From Primulina eburnea (taxonomy: Eukaryota > Streptophyta > Magnoliopsida > Lamiales > Gesneriaceae): a stretch of DNA of 64,000 nucleotides. Made by a program: the position numbers and the translations under genes. The stretch lies in assembly GCF_022965805.1 (NCBI RefSeq), contig NC_133105.1, positions 31,438,447 to 31,502,446 of the forward strand, written 5' to 3'. Positions 1-11,358 of this stretch are shown here, piece by piece. The notes beneath the pieces are model-generated. The model saw nothing but the letters and a program-made list of their open reading frames with translations. It was not told the origin of the DNA and did no database searches. Each line of letters begins with the position of its first letter. Position 1 is the stretch's first letter.

Positions 1-97
1 AAGTAAGCTGGTTGAATAGCCTACTGAAAGTACGAACAAGGCTAGAAGATATGGTATTGGTTATAGCCCAAAAGTTTTAACTGACTCACGCAGTCAG

Positions 98-690
98 TTG
101 TCAAAAAGATTCAACAAGAATTATTCAAATGGCTACTTTAATTACTATAATAACAAGCTAGTTCAAAAAAGATATCGGTTGAACAATCAGTTGAACAAAT
201 CCAAATCACATGTTGTCTCATCTGCACACGACACACCAAGCACGCACAAATCGAGAAATATCATCTGGAATACAGCAACTGGACAGTCGTTAAGACTAAT
301 CCAAGTCTGGGTTCCTAAATGTCTAATCAATTTTGGACACAAATAGAAAAGGGTACCGAAATTATATCTTGTGTGTGATTGCAGGTAACAGGTACAAGCA
401 AGGAATCAATCTGGTACTTGGATAGTGGATGCTCACAACACATGATAGGAGATGAAAACTTGTTATCTCAACTGATCAAGTACACTGGTCCAAACATCAG
501 TTTCGGAGATAATTCCAAAGGTAAAAGTGTGGTAATAGTAAGCTTATCCACGGTAACTTTATCATTAATGATGTTTCATTAGTTGAGATTCTCAAGTATA
601 ATCTGATTAGCATTAGTCAGTTATGAGATAATGGATTCTCAGTTCAGTTTGCCAAACATTCTTGTTGAGTCAGAGATGCAACTGATGAGG
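98..690 (+). pseudogene. Ty1/copia (SIRE-like) gag-protease fragment
   Basis: This is a broken piece of a copia polyprotein. A first frame (98-346) is rich in Asn, Lys and Gln and ends with a WVPK motif, typical of the gag/protease boundary in SIRE-like copia elements. A second segment (379-582) carries the aspartic protease signature WYLDSGCSQHM, with the catalytic Asp in DSG. Just past 545 the frame shifts, and the next frame still reads like the stretch before the integrase (NLISISQL), with a stop near 625. Reverse transcriptase, RNase H and integrase are absent. It belongs to the oldest layer of the window. The copia assignment is firm from the protease motif; the lineage is less sure. 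Confidence 0.75.
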
Positions 691-803
691 TCATACTAAC
701 TCACGGTGTGGAAAATAAACGCAAAGACACGCCTTAATCTCCTTTTTCTCATCTATCACACCATATTATGGATTTGATGTATATTTGCATGAAAAATATG
801 TGT

Positions 804-1452
804 TAGAGTAGGTTTCCAGCAAGCCAACTAGCGGCTAAGGCTTTTATTGACTCTAATGTAAAACAATATTTATTTTAAAAATATTTTACGATTTTATTCG
901 ATTATGGCATTTTACTTTATCTGTATACTAATTCAAGTTGTATAGATAATGTCCTTGTTAGAGTAGGTGCCCGTCGGGCCAAGTTTTGGCCGAGGGTTCA
1001 TGTTTAAACTCTATGTATAAACAATCTTTATTTTAATAATATTTGAAATTATTGTTTTGGAACTTCTTTATCTGTATACCCATGCTAGTTGCATAGATAA
1101 AGTCCTTGAATATACAAATAGTAGAAAGAATATGAGATGCTCATATGATGAGTATCATGAAACTCATATTTGCAATACTGTATATTCTAAACAGTTCCTA
1201 GTCGATTCAGTCGCCGCTAAGAAGGACTTAGGCCGCTCGAGTTCGAGACTAGTATCTGCGATGTGAGTACCATGTTTCATTGGTAGGGGACATTGTGATG
1301 TCCTAGCATGCAGATAGGTGCTCCTGGTAGAGTGCACTGAACAACCCTCCATAAAGAACTTTCCAAGTGGTTATCACTTATCGAGTGGAAATGTCCTAGT
1401 TTATGGTTGTACACCATTAGTCCTTATGACCCGGGACAACATTGAGACTCTA
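804..1452 (+). repeat. Old LTR (copia-type relic), left part of copy 1
   Basis: An LTR-like start (TGTTAGAGTAGGT) occurs twice, at about 804 and about 955, each followed by a similar TTTATTTTAA-rich stretch, so the 5' end is partly duplicated. From about 1099 the sequence matches a second copy at 23615. It is cut at 1452 by element A and resumes at 22065. The last five bases (1448-1452, ctcta) are the target-site duplication of A. No coding potential. Confidence 0.6.
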
Positions 1453-4134
1453 TGTAGTGCCCAAATTCAGTACACGTATAACTCATGCATTTATTTAATT
1501 GTTAAATTTCTTATTCAAATTTAACATGAGTCTTAGCCTTACCCGATTTATTTAAATGCATTATTTTAGATCCTTTTTTATGTTTATGTGATGCACGTTA
1601 AAATGTTTTTCAAGTTTCATGTTTCAGGCGATCATTCGAGGCGGGATTGAGGAAAAGACCCGGCGACGGTGTTGGCAATTTAAGAATGCGGTATTTTATT
1701 TTAAGTTGAGGACGGGGTGTTTTAAATGATTTATTTAGTTGTTAGTATTATAAAGCCTAACTTATTTGTTAGTGGATTATGAGTTTAAATCTTCTAAGGA
1801 TTTTTACTTGTGTAAGTTATTTTAAAATTTAGAGATTTTATTAGTTAAGGGAGAGTTAATATTTTAAATTAGTTGCTAATTATTTAATTAAGCATAATTT
1901 ACTCCCTAATTACTAAAACACACGCACACACACACATGTACACGACTAAACGGACACACTCACTTCACATTCAGTTTTTTATTATTTTTGAGAGAGAAAA
2001 CCAAGGGTTCCTCAAGATAGAGCAGCCGCCCCCTTCCCTCTTCGATTTCCAGCAACGTTTCGTGTGTTTTCTTTGAGGATTTTAGTGCCACGTTCGTCCC
2101 GGATCAAGCCTCGCTCCGTTCCCGCATCGGTATCGCCGTTTCGGTAAAGTTTATCATCAAAAAGCACGTATAATATCTATTTTGCTGCGTCGATCATGTC
2201 ATATTATGCTTTGCGTTATTTTATGCGTAAAATTCATGTATGATGTTCATAGTTTGAGCGATTAATTGTTTAGATCGATTTTGAAGGAAAATTTTTTGAT
2301 CTAAATCACGTTTTTACTGTTCTTCTTAAAACTATGAATTTTTGGTCGTGAATCTGGGAAACCTTTCAACGTGAAAATTGTATAACATTTTTATACCTTC
2401 GATTTGATATAAAATTCGAAATATTTGGATGAAAATCGAGTGAGTTATGACGTTTTTCGTGGAACTGCTCAAAATTCGTTTCCAGAAAATTATGTATTGA
2501 TGTGTTCTCGAGATTTTATTGTTGCAGGCTTCGTTGGGAATCAACAGGTGATCGTTGCTGCGTCTAGGTATGCTTAGCCTGATGATGGGTTGTTATTTAA
2601 TGTGTCGTTTAATGTCGATAGGCACTCGAATACACTAGAAGCCGCAGGAAGTGTTTTGATGTCGAAATTTGAGTTTACGAATTTGTTGCTAGTTTAGGGT
2701 GCGTTGATGTTTGAGGCATTCTATGCAGTCGAGTATGGATCATAGTGTCCTAGCATGAGTCTCGAGGCGTTGATCACGGCATGTGTAATCGAAATTGGGA
2801 GAGTATAAGTTTATGGGTCGCGGAGTCCAGTTTACTCAGCGCCCGAGCGGTAACTTTTAGCCGCCCGAGCTCCATCCTTTCTATCCGAGTGTCTTTTTTC
2901 CCGTAACCTCGGCGCCCGAGCGGACGTTTGTTACTGCCCGAGCGCGGACCCTGGCGTCGAGCGGTATAGTTTCACCACCCGAGCGCCACCCCTTCTGTCC
3001 AAATATTTTGTTCCTGCTTCTTTTCAAGATTTAATAGTAAGTGTATGTCTTTTATTGATGGGAAATGTGTACTCATCTTTTAGAGATTGTTCGGGGTTCA
3101 ATGTCGTGGGTTAGTACGATGATTTAATGAGGTCAAGGCGCGAGAGATCTAGAACGTCATAAGATTTTTAATTACTTCGGTGGTGAGCACGAGTACCTAC
3201 GTCAAATCTATGAAATGTAAGCACATGTAATTGCGTTAGTATGTGCAGCAGCGGCCCCGATCGAAGTCCAAAGGATCCCTCAATGCCAAGTAAGTATGTT
3301 GACGTGCAAAAAGAAAATATTATAAGTTTTGAGGAATGCTAAATGTCTTGTGACCAAGTATTGAATGGGTTTGGAAGTCGGTGAACGTGGCCGAGGACCT
3401 CTCCACCCCGTTAAATTATGAACGGGTTAGACCGTGGTTGGAAAGCGTTAAATCATGAAAGGGGACCAACCAGCCCATTAAATCATGAACAAGTATCTCA
3501 TGTATGTTGTAGTGGATACGTCCCTGTCAGCCCAGTACTGTGGGTTGTCTGATCAGGCGTTTATTATGCATGGTTCACTTGCTTTGAAACATGCCTCTAC
3601 GCAAAATGAAGTCGTGTATGTTTAAGTGTGATCAAGTATGCTAGCATGTTTATGAAAGCTTTCAAATTGAGGCACTTCAATGTATGTATGAAAGTTCAAG
3701 TTCATTTCAAAGACAAGCTTCAAGTATGTATGTTCTATTTAAAGTTACATGTGGTTTTATTATGTAGTACTTGTTACTCCCAATTTATACGTGTTGAGTC
3801 TTTAGACTCACTAGACTTGATCGATGCAGGCGATGATGTCTATGAGGAGACAGGAGGTGGGGACCAAGGAGCAGGCTTGGACTAAGCGGGAGGCTAGACC
3901 CGAGGACCGCTCACGTTATTTTAATATTTTTATGCAAGTTTAAAATACTCTGATTTTATGTTTTGGGGTGAGGGATATTTGGAACAAGTATTTCGTTAGT
4001 AAATTTTATTGGTGATGGATACTTTCCAAGATATTTTTAGGAATGATGAGTTGACGACCGTATGGATGTTTTTATTTAAGAAAATTTTAAATTTTTCCGC
4101 AAATTTTTAAGTAGCAAAAGTACGGTTCGTTACA
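1453..4134 (+). repeat. Element A 5' LTR (2.68 kb)
   Basis: Starts TGTAGTGCCC and ends TTCGTTACA, next to a primer site. Internal landmarks: an (AC)n tract near 1920-1937, a GC-rich run of GCGCCCGAGCGG-like units at about 2838-2993, tandem CCCGTT/AACGGG hairpin units at 3407-3500, and GAGTCTTTAGACTC at about 3796-3809. A possible leader intron is discussed in the findings. The small open frames inside are unsupported as genes. Confidence 0.93.
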
Positions 4135-4136
4135 GT

Positions 4137-4148
4137 TGGTATCAGAGA
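4137..4148 (+). other. Primer binding site of element A
   Basis: TGGTATCAGAGA starts two bases after the LTR end and matches the 3' end of initiator Met-tRNA except at the last base. It primes minus-strand cDNA synthesis in this retrotransposon class. Confidence 0.9.
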
Positions 4149-4166
4149 GGTGTTCTTGTAAAGGGT

Positions 4167-4650
4167 ATGACGCAGTTTTTCGCGCAATTTGCGGGGAACC
4201 AGGCTTCAGCAGTGGGTGTAGGGGCGAGGCCCCAACCGGAAGCAGTGTATGAGAGGTTTAGGAGGATGAGTCCAAAGGAGTTCTCGGGTACCACTGACCC
4301 GATGATAGCTGAAGGATGGATCAAATCCATTGAGGTAATATTCGACTTTATGGAACTGAATGATGCAGACAGGGTTAGATGTGCCACCTTCTTGTTGACT
4401 GGGGAAGTTAGGCTATGGTGGGAGAGCGCATCATTGGCAGTGAACTTGCAGACTTTGTCTTGGACTGGATTCAAGGAAGTGTTCTTCGCCAAGTACTTCA
4501 CTGAGGAAGTACGCTCCCGCCTGACCAAGGAATTTATGACACTGAGGCAGGGAGACAGCAGCGTGGCAGACTTTGTCAGAAGGTTTGAGAGGGGGTGTTA
4601 CTTCGTACCCCTCATTTTGAATGATGTCCAGGCTAAGCTGAGACATTTCA
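4167..4650 (+). pseudogene. Element A gag, N-terminal half (capsid)
   Basis: First part of the Gag polyprotein, the structural protein of the virus-like particle. It has the retrotransposon gag core, with WWES near residue 90 and LRQG near residue 128, as in Tekay/Del Gag. The first ATG is only about 18 bases from the primer site, closer than usual, so the normal 5' leader and the basic N-terminus may be lost. The frame is cut at 4650 by a solo LTR and resumes in the same frame at 7726: insert plus duplication is 3075 bp, a multiple of three. Confidence 0.88.
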
Positions 4651-7600
4651 TATAAAGCCCTAAAAATCCTTACTTTGAAAATTTGGGGGAAATTTAAAAT
4701 TTTTATTTTAAAATAAATGGAGTGCCTCATTCATACCAAAAACTGCTAAAATGTTTAACGTTCAAAATAGCAGCAGAAGAAATTATTACTTGCCAAAATA
4801 ACAAGTTAAAGTATTCAACAACTGATAAAATATTTGAGCATAAAAAAAATTGGCAAGTGCTGAAACTGAGGTCCTCGGGTGCCACTACTGCCGACCCAAG
4901 CTAGCTCACTGGTCCCCGCCCTCGATCCCGACATCATCAGTACCTACAACAATCAAGTCTAGTAAGTCTAAAGACTCAACATGCATATATCATAAATAAG
5001 GAGTAAATAATATAGTAAAATTTGCATGGGATAAAAATATCATGTCATGAGGAATACGTGAAAATAACTTGTCATGAGCAATTATAATACGTGCATAACT
5101 GAACTGAAAAATCACAGTAAAAATGTTTGATCCTTGGAGCCCTGTACTGAAATAGCTTGTAATAATTTTCTGGTGAGATTATGGTCTACGCAAGTTGTCC
5201 CTGAACTGAACTGAACTGAGCTGACCGATACTGGGGACCGGACCGGTAACTGGTGACCGGATTTACGTCTGATCAGACTACTGACACAGTATACTGGGCG
5301 AAACAACTGAACTGACCGGTAACTGGTGACCGGACCGGTAACTGGGGACCGGATTTAATCATGATAGTAAAGTGACCAGAAGCAATATCGCATAAATCTC
5401 AAAATGAATATTTTGCATGTAATATAATTAACCAACATAATTAAATATGAACAATTTCGATCTTTTTCATTAAAATCATGTACTTGCGATATTTAAAAAT
5501 ACCTATATGGCTTGATTGAAGAGTGAAAGAAGATATAAACATGCCTTGGTTTGTTTTGACAGAAAACAAATGAAATAACGACGCGGCGCGGTGGAGACGG
5601 AGTGCTCTTCACTTTCTCACTTAATTCCTTTAAATTAAGCATGCACCATAATTATTATAATAGCGTAAAAATCGTAAACATGATGCATGAACATCTAAAA
5701 TATCATGAATTTGTGCTCATGGCGCTACCACAGCCAAAATCTCACCCGAGTGTAAAATGACCATTTTGCCCCTAGAAATCCAAAAATTACCGTTTTACCC
5801 CTGGACCTCTAAAATTGACCCGAAGCTTACCAAACTCCTTAAAATGTTCCAAAACATATTTAAAACCATTCTTAGACGTAAACCCGAGCCCATTTTATAA
5901 CTTAACCTATTCGTTTTAAAAACTTGGACTGAGGTCCCGGTTTTAACCCGGATCATCTTGAAACTCTACCAAAATCTTCCAAATTTTTCTCCATATCTTA
6001 CAACCACTAAAATATCTTAAAACCATGTCATTATGTCTTCCAACTCACGGCTGGTATTTTCCAGAATTCCCAAAATCTTCGGTCCTATCCTATTTGTCCA
6101 CCTTGTGTATGCCTTTCTCCAAAAAAACTCACGCCCTCAGCTCCAGCCGACCTCCCTGCCACGAGCCAAATTATTAAGGACCTAGACTCGACCCTAAGAC
6201 ATCTATGATCTCACAGAACCAAGCCATCGATCCCACGCACACTCCTAATCGCTAGGAACCAAGAATTTGCCGCAAGCTCACTACCGAGACTAATTCACCT
6301 CTCCCTCGTCGGATCGCCCTTCTTCTTGTCTCCAGCATGGCTTGAGTCATTCCAGACCCTGACTTGGACCCACCAGGGTCTGGTCCAGGGCTGGAGGAGG
6401 CTCTTGCGCGGCTGGTGAACAAGAAATCCTGGATCGAACACTAGCTAGCTCCATAACCCGATTCACGCGGCCCTCACGGTTTCGAACAAAAACTTGATCA
6501 ACTTCACGTTCCTGCACCTACAACCCTCCCTAACGATCTGCACAATCCCCTTGACAACCCAACACAGCAGCCCCTTGCACCACATAACAGCACACGTGAG
6601 AAGAAGAAAAAAAAGGAAAACAAGGGACGCATGCTATGAACAACACAAAGAGCAATACATGCTGAATGCTGGATCGACTGTTTCTCAAACAATTAACACA
6701 TGTAACAGCAGTTAATATGGTATGCGTGATGCGAGAATAATAGTGCATGGCGTGCCTGATATTTAATTGGTGTGCAGATGATCGAACAACACACGGTTGA
6801 GAGGGGGAAGTCCTTGCTTGTAGGAAATGGTGACACCGAGACCTTTGGAGCAGCAATACATGAGAGGAAATGTGAGTGGGGGAGGTTGGCGGCTACTGAA
6901 ACTTAATTAGGTTTAGGTTAAGTGAGGTTAAGGTGTTAATTAAATAGAAAAATAATAATTAATGGGCTAATTAAATAATTAAAAGTTTAAAAGGGTTTTA
7001 AGCTCAACAAGCTTAAAAGTAGGCCCATTAAATTCAAACACGCTCCCGAAGAATATTTCGTGTTGAAAAGATTTTGAAAATATTAGCCCAACCCTTAAAA
7101 AGTCCTCCGGTTTGATAAAATTTGTATACCGTTAAAAATAAATTCATGCGGGTAAAAATACCCAGAAAAATCCCATTATTTGAAAATTCCACTTAAAACA
7201 CCATATATTAATTTATAAAAATTAATCATGTAATTAAAAATTAATTTTCCTGAAAATTTTCCGGCCTCCGTTCCTCGTTCGAGCGTAAAAATGCACTTAG
7301 AAAACCCTAATGCATGAATTTCTGAAATGTATGGATTAAATTCTACCATGCATGAATTAAGCATAAAATGCATAAAAATACTTAAACACAAATTAATAAA
7401 ATAAACATGCATTTTATGCTTTAAAAGAATTTAATAAAATATCAAAGAAGTTTAATAACTTGCATGCATGTCAACTTTTAAAATATATATACTAACATGC
7501 TAAATTACCACTTCTTAAATAAGTCTTTATTAACTTATTTCAATACTCCATCTCTGGTCCGGCCTCACTTATTTAACTGAAAAGATAACAATTAAACTAC

Positions 7601-7720
7601 TGAAATAAAATAATTAACTTTACAGAAAAGAACTTTAAGTACTTATGGAATAAAATCAATTTACTTTAAAATACTAGAATTATGCATGACTTATACGCAG
7701 TCCAATTTACGGGTTCTACA
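4651..7720 (-). mobile_element. Solo LTR inserted in element A gag
   Basis: A 3.07-kb insert flanked by the duplication tttca (4646-4650 and 7721-7725). Read on the minus strand it begins TGTAGAACCC and ends GGGCTTTATA, the final CA having mutated to TA. There is no internal domain, primer site or polypurine tract, which fits a solo LTR left by LTR-LTR recombination. It shares with the A, D and G LTRs the AGTCTAAAGACT motif (about 4966-4977) and the preceding GGTCCTCGG block, so it is a relative. ACCGGT-type repeats lie at 5218-5350. Small frames inside (for example 6494-6856) look accidental. Confidence 0.87.
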
Positions 7721-7725
7721 TTTCA

Positions 7726-8196
7726 TGGATGGATTGCGGCCAATCTTGCACCGTTATGTGAGGGTAGCTGGCCCTACTTCTTATGCAGTCGCAGTATCTA
7801 GGGCTTTTGCGGCAGAACAAGACCAGAGGGACATTGAGACAAACAGGCAGGGCAATAGGCCCTATCAAGCTCCACCGCAGCAGCAACAGCATCAGAGGCC
7901 TCAGTTCAAGAACCCTTACCAGGGGCAACCGAGAAAGAAACCCTATCAGGGACCGCCGAAAGGCAAGGGTCCTATCCAGCAGCAGGGGGCGCTTGAGAGG
8001 CCCGGTAATTTCTCAGTGTGTCAGAAGTGCAATCGCCAGCATCCCGGTCAGTGCTTATGGGGATCCGAGAAATATTTTAAATGTGGAGCTACGGACCACA
8101 TGTTGAAAGAGTGCCCACACAGGAAGCAGCCAACCCAAGGGAGAGTATTCGCCATGCATGCCCAAGAGGCGAATCCAGACACTACCCTATTGACAG
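7726..8196 (+). pseudogene. Element A gag, C-terminal half (zinc knuckles)
   Basis: Continuation of Gag after the solo LTR. It starts in the end of the capsid domain (MDGLRPILHRYV), passes through a Gln/Pro/Lys-rich linker, and reaches two nucleocapsid zinc knuckles. The first reads CQKCNRQHPGQC, slightly short. The second reads YFKCGATDHMLKEC, where the first Cys has become Tyr. The frame ends exactly at a GT splice-donor sequence at 8197. If not spliced, translation would stop at 8223-8225, eight residues into the intron, giving a Gag-only product. Confidence 0.88.
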
Positions 8197-8359
8197 GTAA
8201 TTTATTTAATTCAGTACAATACTGATTTCTTTGCCTTGCATGTCTAATTTTAATTGGGAATACTAGTGTTTAGTTCGAATTGTGGGTGTCTTTTGTTGCA
8301 TGAGGTTTATGGTAGAATTTTTGGGATATAAGTTAGTTTGTTGTGCTAACGCATCTCAG
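8197..8359 (+). other. Candidate spliceosomal intron between gag and protease
   Basis: A 163-bp stretch that begins ACAG|GTAAT and ends CATCTCAG|GA. It is T-rich and has the branch-site-like TGCTAAC (8344-8350) near the 3' end. Removing it joins the gag frame (phase 1, codon split after its first base) to the protease frame with no loss of conserved residues. Elements B and E have no insertion at this boundary. Seen directly: splice signals and frame. Inferred: actual splicing. Confidence 0.72.
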
Positions 8360-10218
8360 GAAATATTTTCATAAAGAGATTAGCCACTAAGGCCCTGATA
8401 GATTTAGGGGCCACTCACTCCTTCATCTCGGAGGTATTTGCTAATCATCTAGACCTCCAGTCTATCAGTCTCGACGTGAATTACTCAGTGAGAGTCCCAT
8501 CAGGGGAAGAGCTGTTAGCTACTAACGTGGTCAGAGATATCGACTTAGAACTGCAGGGCCACCTCATGTATGCAGATTTGGTTCTACTGCCGATGCCAGA
8601 GTTCGACATTATTTTGGGAATGGACTGGCTGAAAAAGAACAGGGTCCTGATTGACTTCCAGAAAAAATCAGTATTGGTTAGGCCGTTGGGCATGGAACAG
8701 TTTCTATTTGAGCCAGACAGATGGAGAAACTTCCCTCGCATGATTTCGTGCATGCAGGCGAGGAGGCTAATTTCCAAGGGGTGTCAGGCCTTCTTGGCCA
8801 GTATTATTTCAGCACCTGATATGCCCACTCCATCTTTATCCGACATGCCAGTAGTCAGTGAATTCCCAGATGTCTTCCCAGACGATGTTTCAGGTCTTCC
8901 ACCAGAGAGAGAGGTGGAGTTTACTATTGATCTTATGCTAGGCACTGTGCCAATCTCTAAGGCACCGTATCGATTAGCTCCAGCTGAAATGTTAGAACTC
9001 AAGTAGCAGATTCAGAAGCTTCTCGAAAAGAAATTTATCCGCCCTAGTTTCTCACCGTGGGGTGCACCCATGCTCTTTGCAAAGAAGAAGGATGGGAGTA
9101 TGAGGCTATGAATCGATTACCGGGAGCTGAACAAGGTAACAATAAAGAAAAAGTACTCACTTCCTAGGATTGAAGACTTGTTCGATCAGTTGCAGGGAGC
9201 TACAGTGTTCTCTAAGATAGATCTTCGATCAGGGTATCACTAGCTGAAGGTTAAGGATGCAGATGTTCACAAGACGGCCTTCAGGACCAGGTATGGGCAT
9301 TACGAGTTCTTAGTGATGCCATTTGGATTGACGAATGCTCCAGCTATTTTCATGGACCTCATGATCGGAGTATTCAAGCCTTACTTAGACCAATTCATCA
9401 TAGTTTTCATTGATGATATTCTCATATACTCGAAGAGCCATGAGGAGCATAGCCAGCATTTGAGGACAGTGTTGCAGGTTTTGCAGAGTCGCAAGTTATT
9501 TGCGAAGTTCAGTAAGTGCGAGTTTTGGTTGCAGAAAGTAGCGTTTTTGGGGCATATAGTGTCTAGCAGTGGTGTTGAAGTGGATCCAGCAAAGGTAGCA
9601 GCCGTTAAGGAATGGGTTGAGCCAAGGAATGCATCAGAGAACCGCAGTTTTATGGGTTTAGCCGGTTATTACCGTGAGTTCATTCGGGGATTTTCATCCA
9701 TAGCAGTGCCACTCACTTCACTGACCAAGAAGAATGCTAAATTCGTGTGGAGTGATGAATGTAAGAAGAGCTTCGATACTTTGAAGCAAGCTCTTATTTT
9801 GGCGCCAATGCTAGCCATGCCGACGGGGCAAGGTGAATTTGTGCTTTATACCGATGCATCTAAGTTCGGATTAGACGTAGTGTTGATGCAGCAAGTTCGG
9901 GTTATAGCTTATGCTTCCCGGCAGTTGAAGGTGCATGAGAAGAACTATCTGACGCAAGATCTTGAATTAGCCGCAGTCGTCTTTGCGTTGAAGATTTGGA
10001 GACACTACTTGTATGGCGAGAAGTGTCAGATTTTCACTGACCACAAAAGTCTGAAATATTTCTTCACGCAGAAGGAGCTGAACATGAGGCAGAGACGGTG
10101 GTTGGAACTGGTGAAAGACTTTGATAGCGAGATTAGCTACCATGCGGAAAAAGATAATGTTGTGGCAGATGCCTTGAGCAGAAAGGTTGCAGTCATAGCT
10201 CAGTTAACAGTGCAGAGA
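8360..10218 (+). pseudogene. Element A pol: protease, reverse transcriptase, RNase H
   Basis: One reading frame with three stops. Protease: the active-site triad reads DLG (8401-8409) instead of DSG/DTG, which should abolish activity. RT: the [11 protein letters not shown] block, then the catalytic FIDD in [10 protein letters not shown] (near 9410). RNase H: DASKFGLD, then TDHKSLKY and ADALSRK. Stops lie at 9004 (TAG, expected Gln), 9109 (TGA, in the RLCIDYR block) and 9241 (TAG, expected Gln in GYHQL). The frame runs into element B at 10219 and resumes at 17809. Dead copy; a single polyprotein was ancestral. Confidence 0.93.
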
Positions 10219-11342
10219 TGTAGTGACCCGTTCCAGAATCACCTACTAATCAAGAACTAAGCATGCGATTAACTTAATTAAAAACAATCAGAAATAAAGG
10301 CGGAAAACTGTCACCAAAAGATAGTTATACAACCCAATCGAAAATCCAGGACAACTCAACTAAAATGAAATATACGGTACAACCATATCGAATCAAAAAG
10401 ATACCGAAGAACTAAACCAACCAGCTACTCAACGTCCTCCTCCTCCTCCTCCTGAGCTGTCCAACCTGAGGCCTGCCCCGTGGGAATGGGGTGTCCAAGA
10501 TAAACAAAACCGAGGACATGAGCGATAAGAACGCCCAGTACAAAAGCATGAGTATACAAACCTATATGAAATGCACATGCTATGATATGATACCAGGGTA
10601 GTCAAGAAATAGGAGTAACAAAGGATCTCAATATGCTCAGTCTAGAGGCGCCAAGTGGATAGTGCCGCGCGGTACTCCTCTGGGTCACTGCATCCACTAC
10701 AAGAACAGACGTGGACCAAAAATGTCCCGGATCACCGAAGCCCTCCCGACCCGTCGGCCACTGTGTACTCTCGGTGTCCATGCGTCCACAAGACAAGACA
10801 GGGCTGAGCGGCCCCACAAGATATAGCTTATCTCGAAAGAGATACAGCTCAACAGTAAAGGCTATCTCGAAGGAGATACGGCTCAACATGAAATGCAACA
10901 TGCATCATACAGCGTGACATAATAGCATGCATCATATGACATATATCAATGCACCACATAATCATGCAACACATATAAGAATGTATACTCGACCAGGATA
11001 TCTCGGATAGTACTTTCGTACCTCTATCACTGCAATCCTAATCCACTGGAAAACCAGACAAACAGGTCTATTCCAAGCCTATTCATCAAGTGAAAACCAT
11101 CACTAAAACTTATCTACCAGACTTAACTAGATAATCCTGAAATAATAATGATACAATTCCAAACCTTCGTCCGTCGCTAGCCCGCTGATGCCGCTAGCTC
11201 CCAACTAGAGCACAGCTCCGCTACAAAGCCAGTAGCTCCCTGCTAGTGCCTGAACCTCGGGAAAGACTAGAAACCTCTCAGAAACGACTAAAACGCTCTG
11301 GAACGCTCTGAAATGGCGAGTAAGAAATGAAGCCTCGCACCT

Positions 11343-11351
11343 CTATTTATA
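11343..11351 (-). promoter_or_regulatory. TATA box of the element B 3' LTR
   Basis: TATAAATAG on the minus strand, just downstream of the palindrome array. The copy that would drive element B is in the 5' LTR at 17476-17484. Transcription would start about 30 bases further on, setting the U3/R border. Confidence 0.8.
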
Positions 11352-11358
11352 GCCAATG

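Noticed and set aside
4137..4148. TGGTATCAGAGC-like sites as tRNA gene fragments
   Set aside because: They sit within six bases of LTR ends in seven places, and only the 3' end of the tRNA is matched, so they are primer sites.
10602..10901. A 99-codon frame (MLHFMLSRISFE...) found in all four B and H LTRs, looking like a conserved gene
   Set aside because: The LTR segment is nearly identical at DNA level in all copies, so frame conservation carries no information. It also covers hairpin sequence and has no family motif.
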